Origin: Thalassococcus arenae
GTDB taxonomy: Bacteria; Pseudomonadota; Alphaproteobacteria; Rhodobacterales; Rhodobacteraceae
Direction of reading: 5' to 3'
Length of the DNA stretch: 64,000 nucleotides
NCBI RefSeq assembly: GCF_019104745.1
Contig: NZ_JAHRWL010000002.1
Location: 1,004,076 to 1,068,075, forward strand
Below are positions 8,904-17,275 of this stretch, one piece after another (the stretch's first letter is position 1; each line of letters starts with the position of its first letter). The position numbers were made by a program, and so were the translations under genes. The notes below the pieces were generated by a model. That model did no database searches. It saw only the letters and a program-made list of their open reading frames with translations, and had not been told where the DNA came from.

Positions 8904-9325
8904 CACGCCACCGGCTGGGCGGTGAATTGCAGGGCGCCCGCCGAGGCCAGCGACACCTCGTAGGTGGCCTCGCCGTTATGCGACCCGGCATATTCGATCG
9001 AGGTCACCTGGAACGGTCCTTCGACCGTACCGAAATCGGGGATGATGACCTGAAACTCCGGCGTCTCGCCGTCAAAGAAGATCTGCCGCGCCCGTTCGTC
9101 GGTATCGGCATCGCGGAACACGCCCGAACCAGAGATGTTCGCCGTCTTTACGCCGGCCCCGGCCAGCAGCTCGCGCCAACCGCCCTGGCTTTCCAGCGTG
9201 GTCACGTCGACCTGCTCGGCGTTGAAACTGACACGGGTGGCACGCAGGCCCGCCATGGTCTGGAACTGGCCGTCGCCGGTCAGGTCAACCTTGATCAACA
9301 AATCCTTGCCGTTCTGGGCAGTCAT
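8903..9325 (-). CDS. GTA gp9: major tail tube protein
   Basis: This 140-residue protein matches the phage major tail protein (TP901-1/DUF family) at the RcGTA gp9 position; it stacks to build the tail tube. Landmarks are NGKDLLIKVD at the N-terminus, VSFNAEQVDVTTLESQGGWRELL in the middle and IPDFGTVEGPFQVTSIEYAG toward the C-terminus. I chose the ATG before TAQNGKDLL because AAGGAGCAAG lies upstream of it; a longer reading from a GTG would add 19 unlikely residues. A gap of 53 nt separates it from gp8. Confidence 0.92.
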   Translation of the reverse strand: MTAQNGKDLLIKVDLTGDGQFQTMAGLRATRVSFNAEQVDVTTLESQGGWRELLAGAGVKTANISGSGVFRDADTDERARQIFFDGETPEFQVIIPDFGTVEGPFQVTSIEYAGSHNGEATYEVSLASAGALQFTAQPVA

Positions 9326-9378
9326 GGGTCTTGCTCCTTGGATTGGAAATTTGCGTGGTGTGGGTTTTCGACCCACCG

Positions 9379-9786
9379 TCACCCGTCATCGACGCGGGCG
9401 CGGAAGGTCAGATCGATCCGACGCACCCCGCCCGAAGCCCGCACCGCGCGCGCACGGCGAAAGGCCATGCCGACCAAACGCCCGCGGGTCAGGGCAAGCG
9501 GTGCGTCGATCAGCGCATCGCAGATCGCGGCGGCGGCGTCCTTGGCGGTCTGGAACCCGGCACTTGCGGTCACGACGGATACGCCCAGGTCATGCCAGCT
9601 TCCCCGGCCCGAGACGTCCGAAGCATCGCGCACGCTCTCCTGGCCCAAAAGCACGTACAGAGCCGGGACGCTGCCTTCGGGCATCGCGTCGAACACGTTG
9701 CTGCCGACCAGGGCCTGCAACGCCGCATCGTTGGCCAGGTGCTGGTAGATCGCAGCCTGCAGCGCCGCGGACAGGGCATAGCTCAT
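9379..9786 (-). CDS. GTA gp8: DUF3168 tail terminator-like protein
   Basis: This 135-residue protein belongs to DUF3168, the family of tail completion/terminator proteins, at the RcGTA gp8 position. It opens MSYALSAALQAAIYQHLAND and contains GSNVFDAMPEG, VPALYVLLGQE and the DLTFRARVDD ending typical of the family. It should cap the tail tube where it meets the head. The ATG overlaps the stop of gp7 (ATGA). Upstream residues in the same frame are only the shadow of gp7. Confidence 0.9.
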   Translation of the reverse strand: MSYALSAALQAAIYQHLANDAALQALVGSNVFDAMPEGSVPALYVLLGQESVRDASDVSGRGSWHDLGVSVVTASAGFQTAKDAAAAICDALIDAPLALTRGRLVGMAFRRARAVRASGGVRRIDLTFRARVDDG

Positions 9787-10121
9787 GGCGCCATCTCCTC
9801 TTGCGCTTCGCACAGCAGGTACAGACCTGCCGGCTCTTCTTCGGTGACCGCTTCGATGCGGAAGGCCCGCGCGCCACTGCGCAGCCGGTGGCCGGGTTCG
9901 GGCCGCGACGGATGCCCGAACGGCGTGGCGCGCACGACGATCCGGAACCCCGCGATCGACAGCGCTCCTGCTGCCGAACTGCCCAGCCGGGCGCCGCGCG
10001 GCTGGATCGCCGCCCAAAGCGTACCGCGCACCTGCCAGCTTTCGGCGAAGCCACCCGCGCCATCGGCCAGGCGCACCGGCGCCTCCAGCACCAGCTTTCG
10101 GTTCAGAACATGCCGGGTCAT
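9783..10121 (-). CDS. GTA gp7: head-tail connector / stopper protein
   Basis: This 112-residue protein resembles phage head-tail joining proteins (SPP1 gp16-like, DUF head closure), RcGTA gp7. Visible features are LVLEAPVRLADGAGGFAESWQ and LWAAIQPRGARLG, common to this family. It should close the portal channel after DNA packaging. Start and stop both overlap neighbours by four bases (gp6 and gp8), so the three small connector and neck genes are translationally coupled. Confidence 0.88.
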   Translation of the reverse strand: MTRHVLNRKLVLEAPVRLADGAGGFAESWQVRGTLWAAIQPRGARLGSSAAGALSIAGFRIVVRATPFGHPSRPEPGHRLRSGARAFRIEAVTEEEPAGLYLLCEAQEEMAP

Positions 10122-10711
10122 CCCGTGAACCCCGCGCGCAGCGGACGGTAGCGGGAAATCAGGCTGGTGACGCCGAACGGCATGCAGCCTTCGCCCAGTG
10201 CCGTCTCGTGCCGGAATTCGTAGTAGTGGGCGGCCAGCATCAGCACGGCCTGTGCCAGATCCGCGGGCAAGCCGCCGAAATCGGCCGCGAACCCCGCATC
10301 AAACCGGATTTCGGCCCGCCCGCCGCCGGGAATGGTCGGCAACAGGGCGCCGGTCGGCCGCAGCATCGGTTGCTGGCTGTCGGCCTGCAGCCTGTAGCGA
10401 TCGGCCGTCAGAATTGTCGCAGCGCCGGTCCTGTCGACCAAGGCGACTTGCACGATCGACTCCACAGGCGCGATCTGGAGCGATTGGCCCGCCGGATCCC
10501 GCCACGCATCAAGCGTCAGCAGGAAGGTCCGCCGGACAAGCGCCTTGCCGGTCCGCGCCTCGATTGCCGCCAGTGCGGCCCGAAGGAATGATGCCAGGAC
10601 CGCATCCTGCAGGTCGTCTTCACCAAAGCCCGTTCCAAGGCGCAGGTGCCGCTTCAAAGCATCGACAGGCAGCACCGCCTCCGGGATTTGGCCTTCTTCG
10701 ACTAACATCAT
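10118..10711 (-). CDS. GTA gp6: head-tail adaptor protein
   Basis: This 197-residue protein is the phage gp6-like/DUF head-tail adaptor that follows the capsid gene in RcGTA. The N-terminal part (LPVDALKRHLRLGTGFGEDDLQDAVLASFLRAA) is the helical connector domain typical of HK97 gp6. The C-terminal part contains LAQAVLMLAAHYYEFRHETA, also usual here. It forms the ring below the portal. Two adjacent ATG codons at 10711 and 10708 can both serve as start. A 160-nt non-coding gap with a strong hairpin separates it from the capsid gene. Confidence 0.9.
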   Translation of the reverse strand: MMLVEEGQIPEAVLPVDALKRHLRLGTGFGEDDLQDAVLASFLRAALAAIEARTGKALVRRTFLLTLDAWRDPAGQSLQIAPVESIVQVALVDRTGAATILTADRYRLQADSQQPMLRPTGALLPTIPGGGRAEIRFDAGFAADFGGLPADLAQAVLMLAAHYYEFRHETALGEGCMPFGVTSLISRYRPLRAGFTG

Positions 10712-10832
10712 GGTCTTTCTCCGAAATCCGCTTGGGTTTCCCCTTGGGTCCGCTGGGTGGGCGCGCGCCGGTCACGTTGCTCGGACAGAGGGGAGCAGCA
10801 GGACAACGTGGCTAGGGACGCGCGCCCGGGAA

Positions 10833-10856
10833 ATGGCGGGGCACGGACCCCGCCAT
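10833..10856 (-). terminator. Hairpin directly after the GTA capsid gene (attenuator or REP-like)
   Basis: The arms are ATGGCGGGG and CCCCGCCAT, a perfect 9-bp stem with a 6-nt loop, starting 16 bases past the capsid stop on the - strand. Only TTT follows it, so it is a weak intrinsic terminator at best. It could cut transcription into the low-copy connector and tail genes or protect the capsid mRNA 3' end. Its inner GGCGGGG/CCCCGCC stem also occurs in the hairpin at 54932-54949. Confidence 0.5.
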
Positions 10857-10871
10857 CCGGTCGATCGGCGA

Positions 10872-12053
10872 TCAGGACACCGCGAACCGCAGCAGTTTGA
10901 TCGCGGCAAAGTCGCTGACATCGCCGCCGACGCGCTTGGTGGCGTAGAACAGCACATGCGGCTTGGCGCTGAACGGATCGCGCAACACGCGCAGGTCAGG
11001 ACGTTCGGCGATCGTGTAGCCTGCGCCGAAATCGCCGAACGCGATGGCATCGGCACCGCTGGCGATGTCCGGCATGTCCTCGGCGATCAGCACCGGATAG
11101 CCCAGCAGACGTGCCGGTTCACCGGCGGCGAACCCGTCGCTCCACAGGTGACGGCCGTCCGTGTCCTTGAGCTTGCGCAGCGCGCCGGCGGTCTTCGAGT
11201 TCATCACGAAGCTCGCCTTGGCGCGGTATTGCGCGCCCAGTGCATAGACGAGATCGATCAGCCCGTCGCCATCGCCGATATCGCCATCGACGCCCGTGGC
11301 GACATAGCCCAGGTTGCCCCAGCTCCAGCTGGCATCGTCGACGGCGGTGTGGTCGAGGAAGCCGCGCGGCTTGTCGATGCCGTCGCCGCTGACAAAGGCC
11401 GCCGCTTCGGCGCGGGCGAACTTGTCGGCGATGCGGCCGGCCAGCCAGCCCTCGACGTCGAATGCGCTGTCATCCAGCAGGCGCTGCGACACCTTGGGCA
11501 GCGCGTTCAGCTCGTAAAGCGGGATCGAGATCCGCTCGATCGACGGCGTGCCGGTTTCCGACGACGAAGCCGTCTCGTTCGCCCAACCCGCGCCGGTGTC
11601 GTTCTGGTCGATCAGCACGTCGAACGACGACGCCTCGACATTCACCACGTTGGCGATGGCGCGGATCGACGCGGTCGAAGCCAGAACCGACTTGATCGTG
11701 TCGGCGGTCTGCGGATCGACCAGATAACCGCCATCGCTGTTGACGGCGGTCGACATCGCCTTGCCTTCCAGCTCAAGGCCGCGCAGGCCGTCGTCGTCGC
11801 CGGAACGCAGGTAGGCGTCAAAGGCTTTCTGGTGGGGGGCAGCGGTGTTGTTCGCCGCGGACAGCGCCGGGCGGGCGGCGGTAAGGCTCTTGCGATCCAG
11901 CATGGTCAGTCGCTCTTCCTGTTTCTGAAGCTTGGTTTGAAGGTCGGCCTGCATGGCCCTGAAATCCCCGATCAGCCCCGTCATCGCGGCGCTCACCCGG
12001 GCGACCGGAGACAGATCGTCCCCGGTCCGAGACTGGGTCTCGGTTGTGCTCAT
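10872..12053 (-). CDS. GTA gp5: HK97-fold major capsid protein
   Basis: This 393-residue protein is the HK97-type major capsid, RcGTA gp5. The first roughly 100 residues form a predicted coiled-coil delta/scaffold region (FRAMQADLQTKLQKQEERL) that the prohead protease would remove. The mature part begins near the FDAYLRSGDDDGLRGLELEGKA stretch. Conserved features are SSSFDVL-like loops, PLYELNALPKVSQRLLDD, FARAEAAAFVSGDG and ETASSSETGTPSIERI. It forms the small GTA head. It starts 30 nt after the protease gene. Confidence 0.95.
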   Translation of the reverse strand: MSTTETQSRTGDDLSPVARVSAAMTGLIGDFRAMQADLQTKLQKQEERLTMLDRKSLTAARPALSAANNTAAPHQKAFDAYLRSGDDDGLRGLELEGKAMSTAVNSDGGYLVDPQTADTIKSVLASTASIRAIANVVNVEASSFDVLIDQNDTGAGWANETASSSETGTPSIERISIPLYELNALPKVSQRLLDDSAFDVEGWLAGRIADKFARAEAAAFVSGDGIDKPRGFLDHTAVDDASWSWGNLGYVATGVDGDIGDGDGLIDLVYALGAQYRAKASFVMNSKTAGALRKLKDTDGRHLWSDGFAAGEPARLLGYPVLIAEDMPDIASGADAIAFGDFGAGYTIAERPDLRVLRDPFSAKPHVLFYATKRVGGDVSDFAAIKLLRFAVS

Positions 12054-12083
12054 CTCGTCATTCCCGTTGCTTGGTGGCGTGCG

Positions 12084-12623
12084 TCAGCGGCCCGCCAGGT
12101 CGCGGCGGGCACGCTCCAGCGCATCCGCCAATTCGCACAGGCCGTCCTCGGGGATGTCCCCCTTGGCGGCGACCCGCGCACTGGGCAGCATCGGGAAGGT
12201 CACAAGCGACACCTCCCAAAGCTCCAGCTCGTTCAGGAGCCGTCGGCCCCCGTCTGTCTTGGTGGCCTTGACCGTGCGATAGCCGATCGACAGCCCGTCG
12301 ATGGCGCCTGCGGCGATCAGCGCGGCGGCCTCGCGGCCCTTCTCCACGCTCTCCAGCAGCCGGCCCTTGACGTACAACCCGCGTTCGTCCTCACGCACCT
12401 CGTCCCAGATCCCGATGGGCTGGGCCGGATCGTGCTGCCACAGCATCTTGATCGCCCGCTTCTCCGACATCACCCGTTTGAGCGAGGCCGCATAGGCGCC
12501 CCGGGCCACGATATCGCCGCCCTGATCGCAAGCTCCGAACAGGCTGGCATAGCCCTCGATCCGCAATCCGTCCTTGCCCGAGGCTTCGACCTCGAACCGG
12601 CAAAACTTGTGCTCCAATTCCAT
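12084..12623 (-). CDS. GTA gp4: HK97 family prohead protease
   Basis: This 179-residue protein is a U35-type prohead protease, RcGTA gp4, which trims the capsid N-terminus during head maturation. Typical landmarks are RIEGYASLFGACDQGGDIVARGAY, MLWQHDPAQPIG with the catalytic His, GLYVKGRLL and IDGLSIGYR with the catalytic Ser. Two consecutive ATG codons (12626 and 12623) are possible. I prefer the second because GAGGAG lies six bases before it. Confidence 0.93.
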   Translation of the reverse strand: MELEHKFCRFEVEASGKDGLRIEGYASLFGACDQGGDIVARGAYAASLKRVMSEKRAIKMLWQHDPAQPIGIWDEVREDERGLYVKGRLLESVEKGREAAALIAAGAIDGLSIGYRTVKATKTDGGRRLLNELELWEVSLVTFPMLPSARVAAKGDIPEDGLCELADALERARRDLAGR

Positions 12624-12639
12624 CATCGTCTCCTCGGAT

Positions 12640-12858
12640 TTAGGGAACCGCATTCAACAGTCCCTGAAAGGCCTGGCCCAGGATGGCGCCGACGACGCCG
12701 TAAACGGTCAGCCACAAACGTCGCTCCAGCCGTTCCATCAGGATCTCCAGCCGGTTCAGCCGGTCATTCAGCCCGTCGACCTGCAGCTTGCTGACGCGCT
12801 CATGCGCCTCCAGCCGCAGACCCGGCGCACAGGCGAACGGCGCCGCGATGCGTCGCAT
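12640..12858 (-). CDS. GTA gp3.5: small membrane-anchored protein
   Basis: This 72-residue protein sits between portal and protease, the position of RcGTA orfg3.5. It has a basic N-terminus, a helical stretch (LNDRLNRLEILMERLERRLW, probably coiled coil) and one hydrophobic segment near the C-terminus (VYGVVGAILGQAFQGLL). The start follows the portal stop by one base. Its function in GTA production is not known; the layout of coiled coil plus one membrane helix is what can be seen. Confidence 0.8.
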   Translation of the reverse strand: MRRIAAPFACAPGLRLEAHERVSKLQVDGLNDRLNRLEILMERLERRLWLTVYGVVGAILGQAFQGLLNAVP

Positions 12859-12859
12859 G

Positions 12860-14050
12860 TCACTCAACGGCCCCCTCCTCGGACAATGCCGGCAGGCCAA
12901 GCATCTGGCGCTTTTCGGCTTCGGTCAGGAAATCGGCCGACGACACCCGGTTCCAGTGGGCGTCCCGCTCGGCCGCCAATGCCGGCACCTGGTCCAGGTC
13001 GGGCTTCAGCTCCACCGCCTCCCCGGCGAAATCCGCCAGCCAGCGGCCGATCGCGGCGGTGACCTTGGTGGCCAGCGGCAGCACCGTCAGGCGATAAAAC
13101 GCCCGGTGCGCCTCGGCGTAGTTGGCATAAGTCGCCTCGCCCGGGATGCCCAGCAGCATCGGCGGCACGCCGAAGGCCACCGCGATCTCGCGCGCCGCCG
13201 CTTCCTTGGTCTTCTGGAATTCCATGTCCGAGGGCGAAAAGCCCATCGGCTTCCAGTCCAGCCCGCCTTCCAGCAGCATCGGCCGCCCGGCATTGCGCGC
13301 GCCCTGGTGATGCGTCTCGATCTCGGTCACCAGCCGGTCATACTGGTCCGGCGACAGGTTGCCCTGCCCGTCGACGCCACGCCAGACGATGGCGCCCGAA
13401 GGCCGGGCAGCGTTGTCCAGCAACCCCTTGGACCAGCGCGACGCGGCATTGTGCACGTCCAGCGCCTGAGCGGCCGCCTGGATCGGGCTCAGCCCGTAAT
13501 GGTCGTCCTGCGGGTGGAAGGTCTTGATATGGCAGACCGGCGATACCGGCCCGCTCACGTCATAGCGATGTTTGCGCCCGCCGACCTGGTATTCATAGGC
13601 CACCGGCCAGCCATCCGCCCCCGGCACCAGCCGCATCCGGTCCGACCGCAGCACATGCAGTTCGACCGGTTGGCCATCCTCGGCGCAGACCGCCTCGACA
13701 TAGCCGTCGCCGGTCAGCAAAAGCTGGCCGTAGATCGCCTCGAACAGCTCGGCCCGGCCCTGTGCGGGGTTCGGCGCGCCGACCAGGCGCAGCAGCGGAT
13801 GGTCGCTGAACCGGCAGGTATTGTCCTGCAGCACCAGCGGCAGCGCCGCGGCGGCCTCGGCGATCAGCTTGACCGCGCGAAAGCCCACCGGGTTGCCGGA
13901 AAAGCCCTGCTTGGTCAGCGACACCGTATCGCGCGGCGACCAGGCCACGCGGCCGGCGCTCATATGCGCCACCAGCGGACCGGCAGCCGATGCCTTGACC
14001 TCCGGCACCTCCGCCTTCGCCTCGCTTCGCCGCAGAAAATCAAACACCAT
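12860..14050 (-). CDS. GTA gp3: HK97 family portal protein
   Basis: This 396-residue protein is the portal through which DNA is packaged into and released from the GTA head, RcGTA gp3. It opens MVFDFLRR, the usual portal N-terminus. It contains NPVGFRAVKLIAEAAAALPL, LLRLVGAPNPAQGRAELFEAI, LLLTGDGYVEAV and FGVPPMLLGIPGEATYANY, all typical of HK97-type portals. An AAAGGAG lies about nine bases before the ATG; the in-frame extension further upstream lacks a good ribosome site. A 140-nt gap separates it from the large terminase. Confidence 0.95.
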   Translation of the reverse strand: MVFDFLRRSEAKAEVPEVKASAAGPLVAHMSAGRVAWSPRDTVSLTKQGFSGNPVGFRAVKLIAEAAAALPLVLQDNTCRFSDHPLLRLVGAPNPAQGRAELFEAIYGQLLLTGDGYVEAVCAEDGQPVELHVLRSDRMRLVPGADGWPVAYEYQVGGRKHRYDVSGPVSPVCHIKTFHPQDDHYGLSPIQAAAQALDVHNAASRWSKGLLDNAARPSGAIVWRGVDGQGNLSPDQYDRLVTEIETHHQGARNAGRPMLLEGGLDWKPMGFSPSDMEFQKTKEAAAREIAVAFGVPPMLLGIPGEATYANYAEAHRAFYRLTVLPLATKVTAAIGRWLADFAGEAVELKPDLDQVPALAAERDAHWNRVSSADFLTEAEKRQMLGLPALSEEGAVE

Positions 14051-14190
14051 GTCTGGTCGCTCCTTTCCGGTCGCTGGCAATCGGGCGGGCAGCGCCGCTG
14101 GCGACACCCGTCCGTCCGGTCATCCTGTCGGGAACCGGGTGGCTCCCGTCCGATCGAGGGCCACCCTAGGATTGCCGCCTTAACGCCGCC

Positions 14191-15549
14191 TCACAGCAGC
14201 GTGCGCAGCTTCGGCAACACTGGTCGCGCGCCCTGCGCCAGCATCAGGTCGGTCAACGCCCAGACCAGCGCGTCGACGCGGTCGGGGCTGCCCGAACCTT
14301 CGAATCCGCCCTGCGTCATCAGGCACATCTGCGACTCGAGCTCGGACAAACCGGCGACATGCGCCACCCTGCCCTGCTCGTAAAGCGCGGCCACCGGTTC
14401 GGCCCGCGCCGCCTTGCCGCGTGTCGCGTGGACCTGGCGGATCGGCAGGCCGGGATCGACCTGCTGCAGCACCGTTTCCACCATCGCGCCGCCCTGGTTG
14501 ACCTCGGCGACCACGCGGTCGGCCTGCCAGCGGCGATAGGCATCCGCCGCCGCGCTGGCCCAGCCCAGCGGCGACGCGCCCTGCACGCTGGCATCCTCCA
14601 ACACCACCGCGCGCCACTCCTGCGGCGCGCCCTGCGCCACCACCCCGGCGACGACGATCCCGCATTCGTCCGCCGCCTTGCCGGCGCCGGCGGGCGGGTC
14701 CACCGCGACCACGATCCGGTCGAAATCCGGCATTCGCCCGCCGCGGCAGCCATCCAGCATCTCGCGCGTCCACAGCGCGCCATCCACCTCGTCCAGCAGG
14801 ATACCGTCCAGTTCCTGCAGCCCCAGGCGCGACCCGGCATAGCGCGCCCGCACCTCCTGCAGGAAAGACGCCGCCAGAAAGGCCTGGTTCGCCTCGGTCG
14901 CCGCCCGCGTGACCGCCGTCGAAGGCAGTTCCAGCAATTCCTTCAGGATGCCCACGTTGCGCGGCGTGGTCGTGACGCAGACCTGTGGGTGCGCGCCCAG
15001 CCGCAGCCCGAATTGCAGCATGTCCCAGGTGTCGCGCGCGTTGCGCCACTTGGCCAGTTCGTCGACCCAGGCGGCATCGAATTGCGGGCCGCGCAAGGCC
15101 TCGGGCTCATGCGCCGAAAACGCCATCGCCTCGGCGCCGTTCGGCCAGACCAGGCAACGCCGAGACGCCACCCAATGCGGCCGACGGTCGGGCGGCGAAC
15201 AGGCCAGGATGCCGCTGTCGCCAAAGATCATCACCTCGCGCACCTGGTCCAGGGTCTCGCCCACCAGCGCCACGCGCTTGGCCCGCCCCGCATCCAGCGG
15301 ACGGGCCCCTTCGACCATGCTGCGCACCCATTCCGCCCCGGCCCGCGTCTTGCCCGCGCCGCGGCCGCCCAGGATCACCCAGGAACGCCAGTCGCCGTCG
15401 GGTGGCAATTGGTGGTCATGCGCCCAGAACTCGAATAGGTAGGGGAGCGCCAGGCGCTCCCCATCCGACAGATCATCCAGGAATTTCCGCTTCCGCGCAG
15501 CAGGCCCGGAGGCTATCCAGACGGCACCCGATCGCAATCCGCGCGGCAT
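14191..15549 (-). CDS. GTA gp2: large terminase subunit (ATPase/nuclease)
   Basis: This 452-residue protein is the headful-packaging motor, RcGTA gp2. The N-terminal ATPase has Walker A GGRGAGKTRAG at about residues 61-71 and Walker B-like FDAAWVDELAKW. The C-terminal nuclease domain has the acidic landmark RIVVAVDPPAG, and NQGGAMVETVL and DRVDALVWALTDLML toward the end. In GTAs this motor packages random host DNA. Taking the ATG at 15549 gives a 77-nt overlap with gp1. An in-frame TTG at 15606 has GGAGG six bases upstream and is a real alternative start. Confidence 0.93.
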   Translation of the reverse strand: MPRGLRSGAVWIASGPAARKRKFLDDLSDGERLALPYLFEFWAHDHQLPPDGDWRSWVILGGRGAGKTRAGAEWVRSMVEGARPLDAGRAKRVALVGETLDQVREVMIFGDSGILACSPPDRRPHWVASRRCLVWPNGAEAMAFSAHEPEALRGPQFDAAWVDELAKWRNARDTWDMLQFGLRLGAHPQVCVTTTPRNVGILKELLELPSTAVTRAATEANQAFLAASFLQEVRARYAGSRLGLQELDGILLDEVDGALWTREMLDGCRGGRMPDFDRIVVAVDPPAGAGKAADECGIVVAGVVAQGAPQEWRAVVLEDASVQGASPLGWASAAADAYRRWQADRVVAEVNQGGAMVETVLQQVDPGLPIRQVHATRGKAARAEPVAALYEQGRVAHVAGLSELESQMCLMTQGGFEGSGSPDRVDALVWALTDLMLAQGARPVLPKLRTLL

Positions 15550-15817
15550 CGAGGTCAAGCCCGTATTCGCCGGCGATCCCGGCTTGCTTGCGTTTGATGG
15601 TTTCAAGTTCGGCCTCCGTTTCGCGGGCAGCCCGCAGCCAATAGCGCAGATCGGCCATCAGCCTGACCGCCTCGCTGGGTTTCTCGACCTCTCCATCCTT
15701 CAGCCGGGCGCGCAGGGCCCGGATATCCTCCGCCAGCTGCGCCAGCGTCTCCGCGATTTCCTCGCGTTGTTCTTCCAGCCGTCCGCCTTCGGTCTTCGCC
15801 GTGATCAGTGCCGTCAT
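15473..15817 (-). CDS. GTA gp1: small terminase-like protein, first gene of the cluster
   Basis: This 114-residue protein occupies the RcGTA gp1 position and is acidic and helical (EEQREEIAETLAQLAEDIRAL, then LMADLRYWLRAARETEAELE). RcGTA gp1 has been proposed as an unusual small terminase lacking specific DNA binding, which fits random packaging. The ATG is preceded by AAAGG eight bases upstream. Being first, it should be read from the promoter in the 15818-16090 gap. The family label rests partly on gene order because such small proteins diverge fast. Confidence 0.82.
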   Translation of the reverse strand: MTALITAKTEGGRLEEQREEIAETLAQLAEDIRALRARLKDGEVEKPSEAVRLMADLRYWLRAARETEAELETIKRKQAGIAGEYGLDLDAARIAIGCRLDSLRACCAEAEIPG

Positions 15818-16090
15818 GCTCGATACCTTTCTTGCCTGTATGAATGCCTGCATGTACCTCCGCCGGTGCTCGGCCCCGATCCGCCGCGCGGTGCTTTGCC
15901 GCTGGGTCGTTCCGGGGTTTTCCGACGTACGACCACCCTAGCCGTCACTTCCCGCCAAAGCGTGACGCCACCGTGCGGGCGGCTCTGCGCAAGGTAAACG
16001 CGCCGCCCCGTTTGAACCGAAGGTTAAGCGCAGGGGGTTGCGGCGCGGCCCCGCCCTCTGGCACATCCGGGACAACGACAGGAGACACCG
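15818..16090 (-). promoter_or_regulatory. Divergent intergenic region carrying the presumed GTA cluster promoter
   Basis: These 273 bases lie between the first GTA gene (-) and an aminotransferase (+), so they must hold the promoter of the 14-kb GTA transcript. A ribosome site AAAGG for gp1 and GGAGA for the aminotransferase are visible. I see no paired TTAA-N7-TTAA CtrA site; one isolated GTTAAG lies near 16023. In Rhodobacter the cluster is activated by GafA downstream of CtrA and quorum sensing. I cannot assign a GafA site by eye. Confidence 0.5.
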
Positions 16091-17275
16091 ATGCCCGAGA
16101 TTTCCCCGCGCCTGACCGGCATCAACGAAGGCGGCGACGACGGCTGGGGCGTGTTCTACAAGGCCCGCCGGATGAAGGCCGACGGCATCGACGTCACCGA
16201 GCTGACGATCGGCGAACACGACATCCGCACCGATCCCGCGATTCTCGACGCCATGCATGCCGCGGCACGCGGCGGCCATACCGGCTATGCCATGATCCCC
16301 GGCGTCGCGGCACTGCGCCAGCGCGTGGCCGACCGCATCCGCAACCGCACCGGGGTCGCCACGACGCAGGCCAATGTGCTGATCACGCCCGGCGGCCAGG
16401 CCGGGCTCTTCGCCGCCCATGTCGCCGCCTGCCCGCCCGGGCGGCGCGCTCTGTATATCGATCCCTATTACGCCACCTATCCCGGTACGCTGCGCGCCGC
16501 CGGGGCGCAGGCCGTGGCTATCCCGACCCGGTCCGAAGACGGCTTCCTGCCCGATCCCGCCGCCGTCGACGCCGCGGCGGCACAGGGCGCGGCATCGCTG
16601 CTGATCAACTCGCCCAACAACCCCACCGGCGTGGTCTACCCCGACACCACCCTGCGCGCGCTGGCAGACATCTGCACCGACCGCGATCTCTGGCTCATCT
16701 CGGACGAGGTCTACGACACCCAGGTCTGGCAGGGCACACACCTGTCGCCTCGCGCCCTGCCCGGCATGGCCGACCGCACGCTGGTCATCGGCTCGATGTC
16801 GAAAAGCCACGCCATGACCGGCTCGCGCATCGGCTGGATCGTCGGGCCGGAACCCGCCATCGCGGCGCTGATCGATCTCGCGACCACCACCACCTACGGT
16901 GTGCCGGGCTTCATCCAGGATGCCGCGCTCTTCGCGCTCGACCAGGGCACCGCGTTCGAAGCGCGCATCGCAGAACCGTTCCGACGCCGCCGCGACGCGG
17001 TGCTGGATGTCATCGCCCGCCAGCAGATCGTTCGCGCGATCCCATCCAGCGGCGCGATGTACCTGATGCTGGATATCCGCGCCACCGGCCTGTCCGGCCA
17101 GGACTTCGCCCTGCACCTGCTCGACAGCCACCGCATCGCCGTCATGCCCGGCGAAAGCTTCGGCCGCTCGGCCGCGGGCCATCTGCGCGTCGCCCTGACC
17201 GTTGCCGATGACCGGTTGGTGCAGGCCGTCGAGACCCTCTGCGCCTTCGCCGCCAAGGCGGCCATATCCGCATGA
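16091..17275 (+). CDS. Class I/II pyridoxal-phosphate aminotransferase
   Basis: This 394-residue protein is a fold-type I aminotransferase. Visible landmarks are the phosphate/ring-binding stretch TPGGQAGLFAA, SPNNPTGVVYP with the conserved Asn-Pro, ISDEVYDTQVW with the Asp that binds the pyridine nitrogen, and SMSKSHAMTGSRIGW with the PLP-binding lysine. The C-terminal Arg in GHLRVAL should bind the substrate carboxylate. The substrate cannot be told from sequence. GGAGA lies seven bases before the ATG. It overlaps the next gene by four bases, and it is divergent from the GTA cluster. Confidence 0.9.
   Translation: MPEISPRLTGINEGGDDGWGVFYKARRMKADGIDVTELTIGEHDIRTDPAILDAMHAAARGGHTGYAMIPGVAALRQRVADRIRNRTGVATTQANVLITPGGQAGLFAAHVAACPPGRRALYIDPYYATYPGTLRAAGAQAVAIPTRSEDGFLPDPAAVDAAAAQGAASLLINSPNNPTGVVYPDTTLRALADICTDRDLWLISDEVYDTQVWQGTHLSPRALPGMADRTLVIGSMSKSHAMTGSRIGWIVGPEPAIAALIDLATTTTYGVPGFIQDAALFALDQGTAFEARIAEPFRRRRDAVLDVIARQQIVRAIPSSGAMYLMLDIRATGLSGQDFALHLLDSHRIAVMPGESFGRSAAGHLRVALTVADDRLVQAVETLCAFAAKAAISA

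Noticed and set aside
10545-12794. A 749-codon open frame on the + strand
   Set aside because: It runs antisense through gp6, capsid and protease genes, all clearly coding on the - strand; no domain is visible.
1832-15817. The phage-like cluster as an ordinary prophage
   Set aside because: There is no integrase, repressor, replication or lysogeny gene and no attachment site at either end; gene content and order match RcGTA, and the flanks are housekeeping genes.
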